From positions 1-19,547 of the forward strand of contig JAQXNQ010000236.1 of assembly GCA_029098085.1 (NCBI GenBank): 19,547 nucleotides of DNA. The letters run 5' to 3'. A program made the translations under genes and the position numbers. The notes beneath the pieces are model-generated. The model was not told where the DNA came from. It ran no database searches and was given only the letters and a program-made list of their open reading frames with translations. This document shows positions 1 through 7,388 of the stretch, one piece after another (position 1 is the stretch's first letter; every line of letters begins with the position of its first letter). Source of the stretch: Oscillospiraceae bacterium. Its GTDB lineage: Bacteria > Bacillota > Clostridia > Oscillospirales > Ruminococcaceae.

Positions 1-1025
1 CGGCTCAGCAGGAGCTGCTGAAGGGGGATCAGCCCCGGGACTACAGCCTCTACCTGTCGATTCCATACTGCCCCAGCCGCTGCAGCTACTGCTCCTTTGT
101 CTCCCACGCCATCACCGGCAAAAAGGCGCTGGAGCTGGTGCCGAAGTATGTCCGCACTCTGGTGCGGGAGCTGTCCCTGACGGCGGAGATTGCGAAGGAG
201 GCGGGGCTTCGGCTGCGCAGCGTCTACATCGGCGGCGGCACCCCTACCGCCCTCACTGCCGCTCAGCTGCGGGAGGTGACCAATGCCGTCCGCAGCTATT
301 TCCCCCTGACACCCGATGTGGAATACACCATCGAAGCAGGCCGGGCAGACACGCTGGACGAGGAAAAGCTGCGGGTCATCAAGGAGGCCGGAGCCGGGCG
401 GATCAGCATCAATCCCCAGACCTTTTCGGACAGCGTGCTGCAGGCCATCGGCCGCAAACACACGGCAGAGGATGTGGTGCGCTGCTATGAGCTGGCCCGG
501 GAGATCGGCTTTGATTCGATCAACATGGATTTCATCGCCGGACTCCCCACCGATACCTACGAGAGCTTCTGCCGCAGCATCGACCGGGCAGTGGAGCTTG
601 CCCCCGAGAACATCACGGTGCATACCCTGGCTATCAAGCGCTCCTCCGATCTGTTCGCCTCCGGCTATGTGACCGAGGACTACCGCCCCGCCCAGCGGAT
701 GGTGGAGTACGCCTACGAGCGGCTGACAGCGGCGGGCTATCTGCCTTACTATCTCTACCGGCAGAAGAACATCGTCGGCAATCTGGAGAACGTGGGCTAC
801 GCCAAACCCGGCCACTTCGGACGGTACAATGTCTACATCATGGAAGAGGTGCAGACCATTCTGGCCGCCGGGGCGGGCGCCGTCTCCAAGGCGGTGCTGC
901 CCGATGATCTGGTGCGGGTGTACAATTATAAGTACCCCAATGAATATATCACCGGCTTTGAGGATATACTGGCCAGAAAGAGAGACTTGCTGAAGGTATT
1001 AAGCCAGGTGAAGAGCAGGGAGTGA
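1..1025 (+). CDS. hemZ: HemZ-type oxygen-independent coproporphyrinogen III dehydrogenase (5' partial)
   Basis: Radical-SAM enzyme of the HemN/HemZ group, expected to decarboxylate coproporphyrinogen III to protoporphyrinogen without oxygen, in the cytoplasm. The frame is open from base 3, so the gene begins outside the window; a GTG at 138 is not the start. The [4Fe-4S] motif CPSRCSYC (C-x3-C-x2-C) is encoded at 69-92, ahead of that GTG. Next come the SAM-binding segment YIGGGTPTAL (from about 225) and a core with DFIAGLP and NITVHTLAIKR. The C-terminal signature QKNIVGNLENVGYAKPG, followed by GAGAVSK, separates HemZ from HemN. About 340 residues are visible; B. subtilis HemZ is about 500, so roughly the N-terminal third is missing. 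The 100-nt gap to the next gene holds a bulged hairpin. Confidence 0.93.
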   Translation, partial: AQQELLKGDQPRDYSLYLSIPYCPSRCSYCSFVSHAITGKKALELVPKYVRTLVRELSLTAEIAKEAGLRLRSVYIGGGTPTALTAAQLREVTNAVRSYFPLTPDVEYTIEAGRADTLDEEKLRVIKEAGAGRISINPQTFSDSVLQAIGRKHTAEDVVRCYELAREIGFDSINMDFIAGLPTDTYESFCRSIDRAVELAPENITVHTLAIKRSSDLFASGYVTEDYRPAQRMVEYAYERLTAAGYLPYYLYRQKNIVGNLENVGYAKPGHFGRYNVYIMEEVQTILAAGAGAVSKAVLPDDLVRVYNYKYPNEYITGFEDILARKRDLLKVLSQVKSRE

Positions 1026-1029
1026 ATTT

Positions 1030-1052
1030 GCTTCCGCTTGCGGAAAGCGAAG
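1030..1052 (+). repeat. REP-like hairpin with TCCGCTTGCGGA core
   Basis: TTCCGC (1032-1037) pairs with GCGGAA (1040-1045) around TT, extended outward by GC and further pairs with one bulged A. There is no T-run after it, so it is not a typical terminator. The 20-nt stretch 1033-1052 matches 16412-16431 at 18 of 20 positions, which suggests a dispersed hairpin family. Confidence 0.5.
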
Positions 1053-1125
1053 GAAAATCGAGTGAAACTTTAAATGCCTTGGCAATCAATTGAAAGTAAA
1101 ACTCTCCACCGAAAGGAGCGATCCC

Positions 1126-2109
1126 ATGGTCACTGACAACAAGCTGCACGCGGAGCTTTCGACCGTCAGCCTGATGGCGCAGCAGAACCCCCGGGAGCTG
1201 ATCCGTCTGTCCGAGGAGCGGTACCGCAGCCAGGTGCGGCAGGCCGCCGACTGGTTCTGCAGCCGCCGGGATCACAACCGGGTGATCCTGCTGGCCGGGC
1301 CCAGCAGCTCGGGCAAGACCACCACCTCCCTGAACCTGCAGGCCGAGCTGGGCAGACGGGGGGTGCGCACCCTTTCGGTTTCGCTGGACGATTTCTTCAT
1401 CGACCGGGACAGGGTGCCCGTCGGTCCCGACGGGAAGCAGGATCTGGAGAGCCCCGACACGGTGGACGCCCGGGAGCTGGAGCGCTGCCTGGAGGAACTG
1501 GCCGGGCAGGGGCGCTGCGCCTTTCCCATCTATGACTTCACCAAAGGCCGCCGCAGCACCGAGGTGCGGGAGCTGGAGTTTGACGACCACACCGCCGTCA
1601 TCATCGAGGGGCTCCACGCCCTGAACCCGTCCCTCTGCACCGGGCCGCTGCTGAACCGTTCGATGAAGGTCTATATCTCTATCAAAACGGAATATTACGA
1701 GGGCGGCCGGCGTATTCTTTCCACAAGAGAGCTGCGGCTGATCCGGCGGATTATCCGGGACAACAACTACCGGGCCTGCCCGCCGGAGCAGACCCTGTCC
1801 ATGTGGGGGAGCGTCGTGGCGGGGGAGGAGAAGTACATCCGCCCCTACCGCACCGGCGCCGACCTGTGGATCGATTCGCTGCACCTGTATGAGCCCATGC
1901 TCTACCGCCCTCTGGCGGAGGAGCTGCTGCGGCCGCTGGAAAATGGCCCCCACGGCGAAACGGTCAGGAGACTGCTGGAAGGTCTTGGACGGATGCCGTC
2001 CCTGCCCCCGGTAAAGCTGCCGCGGCAGCCGGAAAACGACATGCCGCCCCCGTCTGCGGTGTGGCTGCCAGAGGATACGCTGCTGCGGGAATTTCTGGTG
2101 CTGAGCTGA
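1126..2109 (+). CDS. P-loop nucleoside (uridine-type) kinase family protein
   Basis: Likely an ATP-dependent (deoxy)nucleoside or uridine kinase of the PRK/URK fold, cytoplasmic; the substrate cannot be read from the sequence. Seen: Walker A GPSSSGKTT near residue 65, the LDDFF substrate/metal motif shortly after, the Walker B-like VIIEGLHALNP near residue 155, and the RLIRRIIRDNNYR lid-type segment. At 327 aa it matches only the C-terminal part of the roughly 550-aa clostridial nucleoside kinases that carry TGS and tRNA-synthetase-like N-terminal domains. The start ATG 1126 has AAAGGAG at 1112-1118 (7-nt spacing); a TTG in frame at 1090 lies ahead of this ribosome site and is not used. No promoter was recognised upstream, so it may be co-transcribed with hemZ. 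Confidence 0.85.
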   Translation: MVTDNKLHAELSTVSLMAQQNPRELIRLSEERYRSQVRQAADWFCSRRDHNRVILLAGPSSSGKTTTSLNLQAELGRRGVRTLSVSLDDFFIDRDRVPVGPDGKQDLESPDTVDARELERCLEELAGQGRCAFPIYDFTKGRRSTEVRELEFDDHTAVIIEGLHALNPSLCTGPLLNRSMKVYISIKTEYYEGGRRILSTRELRLIRRIIRDNNYRACPPEQTLSMWGSVVAGEEKYIRPYRTGADLWIDSLHLYEPMLYRPLAEELLRPLENGPHGETVRRLLEGLGRMPSLPPVKLPRQPENDMPPPSAVWLPEDTLLREFLVLS

Positions 2110-2157
2110 CCGGAGCGGGAAAATGGAAAAACTTTGCTGCAAATTCACGGTTTATTC

Positions 2158-2186
2158 TTGAAAAGCAGACGATTTTCGAGTATAAT
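2158..2186 (+). promoter_or_regulatory. SigmaA-like promoter for the zinc-ribbon gene
   Basis: TTGAAA (2158-2163), 17-nt spacer, TATAAT (2181-2186). It lies 50 nt before the ATG at 2237 and just after the kinase gene, so the zinc-ribbon gene probably has its own transcript. Confidence 0.8.
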
Positions 2187-2236
2187 GGCAGTATCAGAGA
2201 GCGGCTCCGGCCGCCTGCAGAAAGGATGAAAGCATT

Positions 2237-2779
2237 ATGGGATTTTTGGATGACATTATTGCTTCGGCAAAGTCCGTAGTTGGCAAGGCGGAAGAGCAGA
2301 CCGACAAGGTCGTGGAGCTCTCCAAACTGAAATATCAGAGCGCACAGCTGAGCAGCGAGCTTCGCTCCCTGTACGAGAAGCTGGGCCGCGCCGTCTATGC
2401 CATGATGAACGAAGAGCAGGGCAATCAGGAACTGGTCAACTCCCTGGCGGAGGAGATCACCGAGGTCCGGGCCGCTCAGGCCGTGGTGGAGGATAAGCTC
2501 AACGAGCGCCTCAACCGCCGGATCTGCCCCTCCTGCGGCGCTCAGAATGTCAAGGAAGCCGTGTTCTGCATGAAATGCGGCGCCCTGCTGAAGACCGAAG
2601 CTCCTGCGGAAACGCCCGCCGAGGAGTGCTGCTGCGCCGAGACTCCCGCCGAGGAGTGCTGCTGCGGCGAAGCGCCCGCTGAGGGCTGCTGCTGCGGCGA
2701 GACTCCCGCTGAGGAGTGCTGCTGCGGCGAAGCGCCCGCTGAGGACTGCTGCTGCAACGAGGACAAGGACGAAGCGTAA
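2237..2779 (+). CDS. Coiled-coil zinc-ribbon protein with Cys-Cys-Cys decapeptide tail
   Basis: 180-aa protein of unknown function. Residues 1-95 are charged and probably helical/coiled-coil (MGFLDDIIASAKSVVGKAEE onward), as in zinc-ribbon family proteins of Firmicutes. Residues 97-114 form a zinc ribbon with two CxxC knuckles (CPSC and CMKC). Residues 121-173 are an Ala/Pro/Glu tail in which CCC recurs exactly every ten residues (131, 141, 151, 161, 171) with E-[AT]-PAE between, giving 15 extra cysteines. Start ATG 2237 has AAAGGA at 2221-2226. A consensus promoter lies upstream and a hairpin downstream, so it is likely monocistronic. There is no signal peptide or membrane segment. The tail could bind metal or form disulfides; that is inference. 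Confidence 0.88.
   Translation: MGFLDDIIASAKSVVGKAEEQTDKVVELSKLKYQSAQLSSELRSLYEKLGRAVYAMMNEEQGNQELVNSLAEEITEVRAAQAVVEDKLNERLNRRICPSCGAQNVKEAVFCMKCGALLKTEAPAETPAEECCCAETPAEECCCGEAPAEGCCCGETPAEECCCGEAPAEDCCCNEDKDEA
2612..2758 (+). repeat. 30-nt in-frame tandem repeat encoding the CCC decapeptides
   Basis: Five consecutive 30-nt units, each containing TGCTGCTGC and a GCGA/GAGA-x-CCCGC core, coding for PAE(E/G/D)CCC(A/G)E(A/T). The phase is kept exactly, so it expands or contracts without breaking the frame. Confidence 0.9.
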
Positions 2780-2801
2780 AATTCCCTCGGGGAAACTGTC
2801 T

Positions 2802-2838
2802 GGGAGCGGAGGGCACAGCGCCGCCGCTCCCGGATTTT
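2802..2838 (+). terminator. Probable rho-independent terminator after the zinc-ribbon gene
   Basis: GGGAGCGG (2802-2809) pairs with CCGCTCCC (2824-2831), with an inner GGC/GCC pairing. A short TTTT follows at 2835-2838. The T-run is modest, so termination may be partial. Confidence 0.6.
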
Positions 2839-2934
2839 GCTGTCAGCCCTCTTTTGAAGTGCGGACAGCCTGCGGGGGGAAAGCCCCCCTGCCGCGGCGG
2901 AGGCTCCGGCAGAATCTGACAGGGGAGTGTTGGC

Positions 2935-4677
2935 ATGAAGACCAAAGGACAGAACTTTTTGCGCGGAGCGTCGGTGCTGGCGGGGTCGATGATCGCCGTC
3001 AAGCTCATCGGCGCCATTTTCAAGATTCCGCTGGGCAATATTCTGGACGGCAGCGCCATGGGCTACTTCAACACGGCCTACAACGTGTTCACCATGGTGT
3101 ACGCCTTTTCCACCGCCGGCCTGCCCACCGCCATCGCCCGGATGGTGGCGGAGCAGTCGGCCCGGGGACGGTACCGGGACATCCGGCGGATCCACGACCT
3201 GTCGGTGAAGCTGTTCTTCTTTATGGGTCTGATCGGCACCATCCTCATGGCCGCCTTCAGCAAGCTTTATGTGGATCTGGCGGGCAACTCGGGGGCTCTG
3301 TTCAGCGTGCTGGCCATCGCCCCAGCCATCTTCTTCGGCTGCATGATGTCGGCCTACCGGGGCTACTATGAGGGCCTGCGGAACATGGTGCCCACGGCGG
3401 TCTCCCAGATCGTCGAGGTGGTCGCCAAGCTGATCTTCGGTCTGAGCCTGTCGGTGGTGGTGGTGCAGTACGGCCAGTCCCGGTTCAAATCCGGCCTGAC
3501 CGTCTTTGGCAAGGCCTGCACCGTGCAGGAGGAGGTCACGGCGGCGGTGGCGCCCTACGCGGCGGCGGCTGCCATTCTCGGCGTCACCCTGAGCACCCTG
3601 GTGGGCACCCTGTTCCTGCTGATCCGCCACAGGCGCCGGGGGGACGGCATCACCTCCTCCGACCTGAAATACTCCCCCCGCCCCATGCGGGGACGGGTGC
3701 TGGCTATCCGGCTGATCAAGATCGCCATTCCGGTTTCGCTGGGCTCTATCGTCATGAACGTGGCTCAGGCGGTGGACACCGTCACCATCATCAACTGCCT
3801 GAAATTTGCCTTTGAAAAGTTCCCCGAGGCCATGCAGAAGGTCTTCTCCGGTGTGGTGCCGGCGCAGGTCATGGCGGCAGGGGAGGCGGCCAACTTCATC
3901 TACGGCTCCTACAGTGGCTACGCCCTGTCGGTGTTCAATCTGGTGCCGTCCTTCACCAGCATCTTCGGCAAGAGCGCTCTGCCCAACGTGACCGCCTGCT
4001 GGTCCTCCGGCGATAAGCAGGGAACCCGGGTCAACATCGAGTCGGTGATCCGCATGACCAGCATGATCGCCGCTCCCGCCAGCTTCGGCATCTTCTTCAT
4101 GGCCGGGCCGATCCTGACTCTTCTGTATCCCAGCAAGATGTCCGAGGTGGCCATCGCCTCCGGCGTCCTCAGCTGGCAGGGCCTGTCCCTGATCTTTCTG
4201 GGGCTGACCTCGCCCATGTTCGCCGTGCTGCAGGGTCTGGGCAAGGTGACGCTGCCGCCCAAATACATGCTGGTGGGTATGGGCATCAAGCTGGTGCTGA
4301 ACCTGATCACCATCAGCATCCCCGCCTTCAACATCAACGGCGCGGCTCTGGGCACCGGCGCCTGCTATCTGGTGATTCTGATTCTGTCCATGCGGGGTAT
4401 CAACCGGATCACCGGCATCCGCTTCTCCTATGTCCGGCTGCTGTACAAGCCGCTGCTCTGCGGCTTCCTCTGCGGCTTCTCGGCCTGGAGCGTGCATTTT
4501 CTCCTGACCGGCATCCTGCCCGGCTCGCTGCTGACCCTGCTTTCCATCGCTTTTGGCGCGGTGGTATATCTGGCATCCCTGCTTCTCAGCCGTGCCCTCA
4601 GCCGGGATGACATTCTGATGCTGCCCAAGGGAGAAAAATTTGCGAAACTACTTGCAAAATACCATTGTTTGGGTTAG
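2935..4677 (+). CDS. SpoVB/MurJ-like polysaccharide/lipid flippase (YabM position)
   Basis: Polytopic membrane protein of the MOP superfamily (COG2244, SpoVB-like), expected to flip undecaprenyl-linked cell-wall or spore-cortex precursors. The 580 aa are largely hydrophobic with about 14 likely membrane segments. It starts with the typical FLRGASVLAGSMIAVKLIGAIFK segment and then has AYRGYYEGLRNMVPTAVSQ, a loop conserved in SpoVB-type proteins. Start ATG 2935 has AGGGGAG at 2921-2927 (7-nt spacing). It sits directly before mazG, as B. subtilis yabM sits before yabN, which supports a YabM-equivalent assignment. It could instead be the housekeeping MurJ/YtgP; only a tree would decide. About 40 nt separate it from mazG. 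Confidence 0.88.
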   Translation: MKTKGQNFLRGASVLAGSMIAVKLIGAIFKIPLGNILDGSAMGYFNTAYNVFTMVYAFSTAGLPTAIARMVAEQSARGRYRDIRRIHDLSVKLFFFMGLIGTILMAAFSKLYVDLAGNSGALFSVLAIAPAIFFGCMMSAYRGYYEGLRNMVPTAVSQIVEVVAKLIFGLSLSVVVVQYGQSRFKSGLTVFGKACTVQEEVTAAVAPYAAAAAILGVTLSTLVGTLFLLIRHRRRGDGITSSDLKYSPRPMRGRVLAIRLIKIAIPVSLGSIVMNVAQAVDTVTIINCLKFAFEKFPEAMQKVFSGVVPAQVMAAGEAANFIYGSYSGYALSVFNLVPSFTSIFGKSALPNVTACWSSGDKQGTRVNIESVIRMTSMIAAPASFGIFFMAGPILTLLYPSKMSEVAIASGVLSWQGLSLIFLGLTSPMFAVLQGLGKVTLPPKYMLVGMGIKLVLNLITISIPAFNINGAALGTGACYLVILILSMRGINRITGIRFSYVRLLYKPLLCGFLCGFSAWSVHFLLTGILPGSLLTLLSIAFGAVVYLASLLLSRALSRDDILMLPKGEKFAKLLAKYHCLG

Positions 4678-4681
4678 AATG

Positions 4682-4687
4682 TATAAT
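4682..4687 (+). promoter_or_regulatory. Possible -10 element (TATAAT) ahead of mazG
   Basis: TATAAT starts 5 nt after the flippase stop codon and 32 nt before the mazG ATG. No good -35 box is found at 16-18 nt, so this is at most a weak internal promoter. Confidence 0.3.
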
Positions 4688-4718
4688 GCAGTGATATAGC
4701 GCAGAAGGAGGGGCTCTG

Positions 4719-5519
4719 ATGATTGATTTTCCGCGGAAGGAACGCTATGATATTTCCGACCTGCGGCGGGTCATGGAGCTGCTCCGCAGCGAGGACGGCT
4801 GCCCGTGGGATCGGGTGCAGACCCACGAGAGCATCCGCCGGGATCTGCTGGAAGAGACCTACGAAGCCGCCGAAGCCATCGACCTTCGGGACCCTGTTCT
4901 GCTCCGGGAGGAGCTGGGGGACGTGCTGCTGCAGGTCATCTTTCATGCCCGCATCGAGGAGGAGGCCGGCCGGTTCGACTTCGACGATGTGGTCAGCGAC
5001 GTCTGCGCCAAGCTGCTGATCCGCCACCCCTTCGTTTTCGGAGAGGAGCAGGCGGGCAGCACCGATGAAGTGCTGCAAAGCTGGGAAAGAGTCAAGAATC
5101 AGGTCAAGGGCACCGGTTCCCATACCGAAACCCTGGAGCTTGTCCCCAAAACCTATCCCGCTCTGATGCGGGCCCAGAAGGTTCAGAAGCGGGCCGCCGC
5201 CGCAGGCTTTGGCCTGAAGGACTGTGCCGCCGCGCGGGAGGATCTGCTTACTGAGCTGCAGGAGCTGGAGGAGGCCCGGGCGTCGGGGGAGGATGCCGCC
5301 ATCCGGGATGAGATGGGGGATCTGCTCTTCGCCTGCGTGAACCTGGCGCGCCATCTGGGACTGGACGCCGAGGAAGCGCTGACCTTTTCCACCGAGAAAT
5401 TTATCACCCGTTTCCGCCGGGCGGAGGCCCTGGCACGGGAGGCCGGGATCGACCTGGCCCAGGCAGACGACGACCAGCGCCGGCAGTGGTGGCAGCTGGC
5501 CAAGCAATCCGAGAAGTAG
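4719..5519 (+). CDS. mazG: MazG nucleoside triphosphate pyrophosphohydrolase
   Basis: Hydrolyses non-canonical or excess NTPs to NMP and PPi, with Mg2+, in the cytoplasm. The 266 aa contain two MazG repeats. The first has RDLLEETYEAAEAID (E45, E46, E49) followed by EELGD (E65, D68), the EExxE...ExxD metal-binding set. The second has EMGDLLFACVNLARHLGLD near residues 203-222. MGSLDD-type N termini are absent, but the CPWDRVQTHESIRRDL segment is classic. Start ATG 4719 has AAGGAG at 4705-4710 (8-nt spacing). B. subtilis YabN in this position fuses a tetrapyrrole-methylase-like domain to MazG; here only the MazG part is encoded. HU follows after 43 nt. Confidence 0.95.
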   Translation: MIDFPRKERYDISDLRRVMELLRSEDGCPWDRVQTHESIRRDLLEETYEAAEAIDLRDPVLLREELGDVLLQVIFHARIEEEAGRFDFDDVVSDVCAKLLIRHPFVFGEEQAGSTDEVLQSWERVKNQVKGTGSHTETLELVPKTYPALMRAQKVQKRAAAAGFGLKDCAAAREDLLTELQELEEARASGEDAAIRDEMGDLLFACVNLARHLGLDAEEALTFSTEKFITRFRRAEALAREAGIDLAQADDDQRRQWWQLAKQSEK

Positions 5520-5562
5520 GGCGCACAGCACCTATGGATATTAAATTTTGGAGGATTATCTT

Positions 5563-5838
5563 ATGACCAAGACCGAACTGATCAATGCCGTTGCGGAGAA
5601 ATCCGCGCTTACCAAGAAAGACGCCGAGAAGGCAGTTTCCGCTGTCATCGAGAGCATCACCGAAGCCCTGGCCAGCGGCGACAAGGTTGCCCTGGTTGGA
5701 TTCGGCACCTTCGAAGTGCGCGATCGCGCCGCCAGAGAGGGCAAGAACCCCGCTACCGGCGAGGCCATCACCATTGCCGCCTCCAAAGTGCCCGCCTTCA
5801 AGGCTGGCAAGGCTCTGAAGGATGCTGTGTCCAAATAA
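5563..5838 (+). CDS. hup: HU-family DNA-binding protein
   Basis: Small histone-like protein that bends and compacts DNA as a dimer. The 91 aa begin MTKTELINAVAEKSALTKK. They contain the dimer-core GDKVALVGFGTFEVRDRAAREG and the beta-arm motif KNPATGE with the intercalating proline, and end SKVPAFKAGKALKDAVSK; this is the full family length. Start ATG 5563 has GGAGG at 5550-5554 (8-nt spacing); a TTG at 5548 would place the start upstream of that site. It lies between mazG and rqcP, where B. subtilis has no HU gene, and is followed by a strong terminator. Confidence 0.97.
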   Translation: MTKTELINAVAEKSALTKKDAEKAVSAVIESITEALASGDKVALVGFGTFEVRDRAAREGKNPATGEAITIAASKVPAFKAGKALKDAVSK

Positions 5839-5851
5839 GCAGGATCTGAGC

Positions 5852-5892
5852 GGGCTCCACGGGCTTTCGGGCTGTGGAGCCCTTTGTTTTTT
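5852..5892 (+). terminator. Rho-independent terminator after HU
   Basis: GGGCTCCAC (5852-5860) pairs perfectly with GTGGAGCCC (5874-5882) around a 13-nt loop, followed by TTTGTTTTTT. It separates HU from rqcP. Confidence 0.88.
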
Positions 5893-5915
5893 ACCGGTTT
5901 GAGAAAGGAATGCGT

Positions 5916-6155
5916 ATGAGACTGGACAAATATCTGAAGGTCACCCGCCTGATCAAGCGGAGAACCATCGCCAACGAGGCCTGCGACGCCGGAAGAATCC
6001 TGGTCAACGGCAAGCCCGCCCGCGCCTCCTACGAGGTCAAAGTGGGGGACATCATTGAGATCGGCATCGGCAAGCCCATCAAGGCCCGGGTGCTGACCGT
6101 CTCCGAGTTTTCCACCAAGGAAAGCGCGTCGGAGCAGTATGAATTGCTTGTCTGA
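5916..6155 (+). CDS. rqcP: S4-domain RNA-binding protein RqcP (YabO)
   Basis: 79-aa S4-fold protein of the RqcP/YabO family. With RqcH it drives poly-alanine tailing of stalled nascent chains on 50S subunits (family knowledge). Seen: MRLDKYLKVTRLIKRRTIANEAC, then AGRILVNGKPA and SYEVKVGDIIEI, the whole S4 core at family-typical length. The start is chosen at ATG 5916 because AAAGGA (5904-5909) lies 6 nt before it; the in-frame ATG at 5910 would abut the ribosome site. It lies between the HU terminator and yabP, the same order as B. subtilis yabO-yabP. A hairpin follows. Confidence 0.93.
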   Translation: MRLDKYLKVTRLIKRRTIANEACDAGRILVNGKPARASYEVKVGDIIEIGIGKPIKARVLTVSEFSTKESASEQYELLV

Positions 6156-6181
6156 GACAAGGAATTCACTTTTCACTTCTG

Positions 6182-6216
6182 AAGCAGCTTCTCTTCCGGA
6201 GAGGCTGCTTTGTTCT
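6182..6216 (+). terminator. Hairpin terminator between rqcP and yabP
   Basis: AAGCAGC (6182-6188) pairs with GCTGCTT (6204-6210), and an inner TCTC/GAGA extends the stem to about 12 bp with one G-T pair. TTTGTTCT follows. It probably gives partial termination within the cluster. Confidence 0.65.
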
Positions 6217-6256
6217 ATTCTTCCGCTTCCCCTCATATACTTCACCGAAAGGACGG

Positions 6257-6541
6257 ATGGATATGCAGGAAGAGCGCAGCTTCAAACAGCCCCACCAGCT
6301 GATTCTGGAGGAACGGGGACGACTGTCGGTGTCGGGGGTGCAGGATGTGGACTGCTTCGACGAATCACTGGTGATTCTGTTCACCTCTCTGGGGCGGCTG
6401 GTGATCCGGGGAAGCTCGCTGCGGGTCAGCAGCTTCAGCAACGAAACCGGCGATTTTGCTCTGGAGGGGCAGGTGGATTCCCTGGCCTACTCCGAGGATC
6501 AGAAGGCAGGGGGCGGCTTCTTCAGGGGCCTGTTCCGATAG
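6257..6541 (+). CDS. yabP: Sporulation protein YabP
   Basis: Member of the YabP/YqfC family; in B. subtilis YabP is needed for spore cortex/coat assembly. The 94 aa carry the family core PHQLILEERGRLSVSGVQDVDCFDE, then LVIRGSSLRVSSFSNETGDFALEGQVDSLAYSE, ending in a short Gly/Phe/Arg tail (GGGFFRGLFR). AAAGGA at 6248-6253 is only 3 nt from the ATG at 6257 but 9 nt from a second in-frame ATG at 6263, so MQEERS... is an equally plausible N terminus. The stop codon touches the GGAGG that serves yabQ, suggesting coupled translation. Its presence supports a spore-forming host. Confidence 0.92.
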   Translation: MDMQEERSFKQPHQLILEERGRLSVSGVQDVDCFDESLVILFTSLGRLVIRGSSLRVSSFSNETGDFALEGQVDSLAYSEDQKAGGGFFRGLFR

Positions 6542-6553
6542 GAGGGGAGGGCG

Positions 6554-6973
6554 CTGATTTCCGGTGCGGTCTGGATTTTTCTGCAGGCCTGTGTGCTGGG
6601 CGGGGCGCTGGGGGTGCTGTACGACTGCTTCCGGCTGCTGCGGCTGATGTTTCCGGCGGGCAGGGGGCTGATCTTCTGGCAGGACGGCTTTTTCTTCCTG
6701 CTGTCGGCGGCGGCCCTGTTCCGGTTCACCCTGCGGCTCTGCAGCGGACAGCTGCGGCTGTTCGTGCTGATGGGGTGCCTGCTGGGCTTCTTTCTGTACT
6801 ACGGCACGGTGGGCGCACTGGTCTATGCCCTCGCCGAACGGGTGATGTCCGGCATTCGGGCGGCCTTTCACCGGTTTGCCCGGCAGCTGAAGGGATTTTT
6901 TGGAAAAGTGGCTGGACATTTTACAGTAAAAAGGCAGGGCGGAATAGGACAGAATCACCAAAAGTCTTCCTGA
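6554..6973 (+). CDS. yabQ: Spore cortex biosynthesis membrane protein YabQ (apparent non-canonical start)
   Basis: Membrane protein of the YabQ family, required for spore cortex formation in B. subtilis. Recognised from LGGALGVLYDCFRLLRLMFP, a membrane segment, and GCLLGFFLYYGTVGALVYAL, plus its place between yabP and divIC. The family normally has a full membrane helix before GVLYDxFR. Here that helix (ISGAVWIFLQACVLGG) is open in frame from 6542 but has no ATG, GTG or TTG before the GTG at 6593, which would delete most of it and has poor ribosome-site spacing. CTG 6554 (8 nt after GGAGG 6541-6545) or ATT 6557 (6 nt after GGAGG 6546-6550) fit better; CTG is used here. About 139 aa, with a basic C-terminal tail. 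Confidence 0.82.
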   Translation: MISGAVWIFLQACVLGGALGVLYDCFRLLRLMFPAGRGLIFWQDGFFFLLSAAALFRFTLRLCSGQLRLFVLMGCLLGFFLYYGTVGALVYALAERVMSGIRAAFHRFARQLKGFFGKVAGHFTVKRQGGIGQNHQKSS

Positions 6974-6997
6974 AGGGCGTTTCGACAAAAGTTTTGC

Positions 6998-7026
6998 TTG
7001 CAGCCCGCTCCCTTTTGCTGTATAAT
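6998..7026 (+). promoter_or_regulatory. SigmaA-like promoter for divIC-yabR
   Basis: TTGCAG (6998-7003), 17-nt spacer, TATAAT (7021-7026), 31 nt before the divIC start. It would allow divIC and yabR to be expressed in growth independently of the sporulation genes upstream. Confidence 0.8.
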
Positions 7027-7056
7027 AGATAAAAAGCTTCGGTGGAAAGGAGTCCA

Positions 7057-7353
7057 TTGGCTGTGCGCGGAAAAAAGAGCAGAGTGAATCACATTTTCAA
7101 CATCGCCGTCTGTGCCTTGGTGGTCTATCTGGCCGCCTCCTTCCTGGTCCTGCAGGTGGATATCGCGTCTTACCGTCAGAAGCTTGACTCACTGGAGGCA
7201 CAGTATGAAGAGCAGCTGCTGGTCAATGAGGAAATGCATGCCATCCTCGATCAGGGAGCTGACAAGGACTATATCATCCGCATGGCCCGGGATAAGCTGG
7301 GGCTGATTTTTCCGGATGAGCAGGTCTTTTACAATGCCTCCGGCAACCAATAA
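7057..7353 (+). CDS. divIC: Septum formation initiator DivIC/FtsB family
   Basis: Bitopic division protein acting with FtsL/DivIB at the septum. The 98 aa comprise a short basic cytoplasmic N terminus, one membrane helix at about residues 14-33 (IAVCALVVYLAASFLVL), a coiled coil (YRQKLDSLEAQYEEQLLVNEEMHAIL), and the family C-terminal motif DYIIRMARDKLGLIFPDEQVF. Start: TTG 7057 follows AAAGGAG (7046-7052) by 4 nt, and GTG 7063 is an alternative. A GTG at 7042 is upstream of the ribosome site and is rejected. It has its own consensus promoter and is followed by yabR after 35 nt, as in B. subtilis. Confidence 0.92.
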   Translation: MAVRGKKSRVNHIFNIAVCALVVYLAASFLVLQVDIASYRQKLDSLEAQYEEQLLVNEEMHAILDQGADKDYIIRMARDKLGLIFPDEQVFYNASGNQ

Positions 7354-7388
7354 ATGGCGGAACAAACAAGGAGGCAGCTGAGAAATTT

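Noticed and set aside
2542..4497. Very long minus-strand open frame opposite the Cys-tail protein and flippase
   Set aside because: Composition is His/Gly/Asp/Gln-rich as expected for the complement of GC-rich membrane genes, with no domain or ribosome site.
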